This document shows, piece after piece, positions 61,722-64,000 of a DNA stretch of 64,000 nucleotides. The number at the start of each line of letters is the position of its first letter. Position 1 is the first letter of the stretch. The translations under genes and the position numbers were made by a program. The notes under the pieces are model-generated. The model saw only the letters and a program-made list of their open reading frames with translations, made no database searches and had not been told where the DNA came from. Where the stretch lies: positions 1,089,847 to 1,153,846 of the forward strand of contig NZ_FKBS01000014.1 in assembly GCF_900078315.1 (NCBI RefSeq). Direction: 5' to 3'. This stretch comes from Bordetella ansorpii (GTDB taxonomy: Bacteria; Pseudomonadota; Gammaproteobacteria; Burkholderiales; Burkholderiaceae_B).

Positions 61722-62410
61722 GCCGCTTCAAGAACGAGATCGCCCACCTGCAGGCGCACATCAAGACCTTGCGCCTGGGCGCGGGCGCGCTGGTCATTGT
61801 CGCCCTGGTCATGGGCGGCGGCTGGTGGAGCGCGCCGCGCGACCTGACCATCCACGTCCCGCCCGACCTGCGCTCTGGCAGTACCCGCAAGTGGTGGGAA
61901 GTGCCGCCCGAATCGGTCTATGCGTTCACGTTCTACGTGTTCCAGACGCTGAACCGCTGGCCGACCAATGGCGAAGAAGACTACTCGCGCAACCTCCATA
62001 CGCTCTCGCCGTACCTCACCCCGTCCTGCCAGGCCTTCCTGCGGGCGGACTATGACTACCGCCGCTCCACGGGCGAGCTGCGTCAGCGCGTGCGCGGCAT
62101 CTACGAGATTCCCGGCCGCGGCTATGGCGACGACCCCACGGCGCGCGTGCGCACCGTATCCGATCGCGACTGGGTGGTGACGCTGGACATCACGGCGGAC
62201 GAGTACTACGGCGCCGAGCAGGTCAAACGCGCCCTGGTGCGCTATCCGATCAAGGTCACGCGGGTGGACGTCGATCCCGCCCGCAACCCGTTCGGCCTGG
62301 CGCTGGACTGCTACGAAGGCGCGCCCCAGCGCATCAGTGCACCGGAGCCGGCGCGCCCGGCGCCGAGTGACCTGAATCCGCAAGCGCCTCAAGGAGGAAA
62401 CACCCCATGA
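61718..62410 (+). CDS. TIGR03746-family ICE protein (TraE-like)
   Basis: A 230-aa bitopic protein with a TM helix (about 22-38), then DLTIHVPPDLRSGSTRKWWEVPPESVYAFTFYVFQ, a VirB8/TraE-like periplasmic domain with DRDWVVTLDITADEYYG. Overlaps both neighbours. Confidence 0.85.
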   Translation: MSRFKNEIAHLQAHIKTLRLGAGALVIVALVMGGGWWSAPRDLTIHVPPDLRSGSTRKWWEVPPESVYAFTFYVFQTLNRWPTNGEEDYSRNLHTLSPYLTPSCQAFLRADYDYRRSTGELRQRVRGIYEIPGRGYGDDPTARVRTVSDRDWVVTLDITADEYYGAEQVKRALVRYPIKVTRVDVDPARNPFGLALDCYEGAPQRISAPEPARPAPSDLNPQAPQGGNTP

Positions 62411-63318
62411 AGCATCCTGTACTCGCGCTGCTGGGGCTACTGGCCGTGGCCGCGGCACCCGTCGCCCAGGCGGTGGAGATCCTGCGTTGGGAACGCATGC
62501 CACTGGCAGTGCCGCTGAAGGTCGGTCAGGAACGCATCGTGTTCATCGACCGGAACGTGCGCGTGGGCGTGCCCGCGGGCGTGGGCGAACGCCTGCGCGT
62601 GCAGAGTGCGGGTGGCGCGGTGTACCTGCGCGCCAGCGAGCCGATCGAGCCCACGCGGTTGCAACTGCAGGACGCCGACACGGGCGCGCTGATCCTGCTG
62701 GACATCGCAGCCGAACCGCCCAAGGACGGGGAAGCCGAGCTGGAGCCGGTGCGCATCGTCGAGGGTGACAGCGCACCGGGACGCTATGGCGAGCAGGCCG
62801 ACAGTGCCGAGGCCCCGGCACGCGCCCAGGGCCAGGCAGGTGCGCGGACCGCGCGGCGCGAAACTCCGGTCCCTGTCGTGCTGACGCGCTTCGCCGCGCA
62901 GAACCTCTACGCACCGCTGCGCACCGTCGAGCCGCTTCCGGGCGTCATGCGGGTCAACCTGCCCCGCGACCTCGACCTGGACACACTGATGCCAACGCTG
63001 CCGGTGCGCGCGGTCGCGCTCGCGTCGTGGCGCCTGGAAGACCAATGGGTGACTGCCGTGCGCCTTACCAACACCGGCGCCGACTGGGTCGCGCTCGACC
63101 CGCGCGTGCTGCAAGGCGATTTCCTCACCGCCACCTTCCAGCACGAGGCGCTGGGCCCGCGCGGCACGCCCGAGGACACGACCGTCCTCTACCTGGTCAC
63201 GGGCGGCCGCGGCCTCGCGCAGTCGCTGCTGCCGGCGATTCACCGCTTCGACCCTGCCGTGCATCTGCCGCAGCCGGACGGCGACGAGAACGCCAAGGAG
63301 GCCCGCCATGCGCAGTAA
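62407..63318 (+). CDS. TIGR03749-family ICE protein (TraK-like)
   Basis: A 303-aa exported protein: signal peptide ending near APVAQA, ILRWERMPLAVPLKVGQERIVFIDRNVRVGVP, a linker, then VVLTRFAAQNLYAPLRTVEP. TIGR03749 type; by place it corresponds to TraK, the outer-membrane secretin-like part. The next gene starts inside it. Confidence 0.85.
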   Translation: MKHPVLALLGLLAVAAAPVAQAVEILRWERMPLAVPLKVGQERIVFIDRNVRVGVPAGVGERLRVQSAGGAVYLRASEPIEPTRLQLQDADTGALILLDIAAEPPKDGEAELEPVRIVEGDSAPGRYGEQADSAEAPARAQGQAGARTARRETPVPVVLTRFAAQNLYAPLRTVEPLPGVMRVNLPRDLDLDTLMPTLPVRAVALASWRLEDQWVTAVRLTNTGADWVALDPRVLQGDFLTATFQHEALGPRGTPEDTTVLYLVTGGRGLAQSLLPAIHRFDPAVHLPQPDGDENAKEARHAQ

Positions 63319-64000
63319 CGGCCTGCTCAAGTGGCTGATGATCCCTGTCGCCATCCTGGTGCTGTTCGTCGGTATCCGGCTGTTCTCGGGTGGAGGCAGC
63401 ACGGCGCCACCCGCGGCGGACAACGGCGCCCAGCTCACGCCCGAGGAAATGAAGGCGCTGGGCATCGAAGGCGACACCCCGCGCGACACCGTGGCGACGC
63501 TCGTTGCCCAAGTGAAGCAGTTGCGCACCGAGCTTCAGACCGCGCTCTCGGACAACAAGTCGCAGCGTGAAGAGAACCAGCGACTGCGCCAGCGCGAGAA
63601 CTCCATCGACCAGCGCATCAACTCGGCGCTCGAATCCGAGCGGTCCAACCTGCGCCGCGACCAGGAGCAGGCGGCCAGCGCGCGCCAGCAGACCGAAGGG
63701 CTGCTCGCCGACCTGCAGCGGCGCCTGGACAGCATCGGCGGGCGCGGCGGCGGCCATGCGGACCTGCCCGTGGGCCTGGGGCTGCAGGGCGGCGACGAGG
63801 CCGGCATGGAGGGCGGCGTGCGGTGGGTCGAGCCGGACGACGCAAAGCCCGCCGAGGGGCGCAACGGCGGTCGTGGCGCGAGCGGCGGAATGAGCTTCCC
63901 CACGAGCTTCGGCCCGGCGCAGAGCACGCTCGAAACCACCGCGGAAACCGTGGCCAACGCGGGCGCCCGCGCCTCTGGGGTCAAGAGTGCCAAGCCGGTC
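63308..64000 (+). CDS. TIGR03752-family ICE protein (TraB-like), 5' part
   Basis: The gene runs off the right edge; 231 residues are visible. One TM helix near the start (LLKWLMIPVAILVLFVGIRLF), a coiled coil (TLVAQVKQLRTELQTAL..QREENQRLRQRE) and a glycine-rich linker, as in TraB/VirB10-like TIGR03752 proteins that span the periplasm. It starts 10 nt inside TIGR03749. Confidence 0.85.
   Translation, partial: MRSNGLLKWLMIPVAILVLFVGIRLFSGGGSTAPPAADNGAQLTPEEMKALGIEGDTPRDTVATLVAQVKQLRTELQTALSDNKSQREENQRLRQRENSIDQRINSALESERSNLRRDQEQAASARQQTEGLLADLQRRLDSIGGRGGGHADLPVGLGLQGGDEAGMEGGVRWVEPDDAKPAEGRNGGRGASGGMSFPTSFGPAQSTLETTAETVANAGARASGVKSAKPV

Overview
The window looks like a high-GC betaproteobacterial chromosome, probably Alcaligenaceae (Achromobacter or Bordetella). 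The evidence is the gene content of the first 7 kb, including a Bug-type solute-binding protein, a family strongly expanded in that group. The species cannot be fixed from sequence alone.

Layout. Positions 1-7194 are ordinary chromosome: an Hsp15-type RNA-binding protein, a citrate synthase-like protein with an N-terminal DNA-binding helix-turn-helix, a divergent four-gene catabolic cluster (2-hydroxyacid dehydrogenase, FAH-family hydrolase, short-chain dehydrogenase, Bug protein), and an ECF sigma factor facing a ClpP-like protease. Positions 7444-9292 hold a visibly lower-GC two-gene locus (77-aa and 536-aa proteins) of unknown function. At 9546-9563 lies an 18-bp copy of a tRNA-Gly 3' end, followed on the minus strand by a terminator. 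I read this as the attachment site (attR side) of an integrative and conjugative element (ICE) of the clc/PAGI-2/PFGI-1 type, which fills the rest of the window and runs off the right edge.

The ICE. Positions 9951-21212 carry the maintenance and replication block: AlpA-like regulator, ParA, HicA-like protein, ParB, DUF2857, STY4528-type replication protein, TIGR03761, DUF3158, SSB and topoisomerase III. A probable origin (perfect DnaA box plus iteron-like repeats) is embedded inside the STY4528 gene. A palindrome with core TCCCC(A/T)GGGGA recurs four times in this block. Positions 21757-27737 are a Cd/Pb/Zn resistance island: a CDF transporter, a broken sterol desaturase gene, CadR/PbrR, a P1B ATPase with four tandem metal-binding domains, LspA, and an unannotated secreted cysteine-rich 52-aa peptide. 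Positions 27890-46650 are a string of small ICE-accessory genes separated by hairpins. One of them, of DUF3085 type, is split by a 3.9-kb mercury-resistance transposon (merR-merTPA) with intact ends, a 5-bp target duplication and a dead transposase. Positions 46789-52839 and 60322-64000 are conjugation genes (PilL-like, TIGR03759, lytic transglycosylase, TIGR03765, TraD, TIGR03747; then RAQPRD, TIGR03758, 03745, 03750, 03746, 03749, 03752).

The most interesting part is a minus-strand, eight-gene, tightly coupled operon at 52880-60118, inserted between two conserved conjugation genes. It encodes an excisionase-like DNA-binding protein and a PIN-domain protein (probable antitoxin and toxin), then a TRIP13/Pch2-like AAA+ ATPase, a small protein in the second-HORMA position, a bacterial HORMA protein and a cGAS/DncV-like nucleotidyltransferase. 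This is the core of a type III CBASS anti-phage system. It ends with two proteins that are not the usual NucC effector: a DUF6602-like protein with a PD-(D/E)xK-type signature and a Rad50/SbcC-like ATPase with a CxxC hook. I propose these as an alternative effector arm. Cargo of this kind is expected for an ICE that spreads metal resistance and phage defence together.
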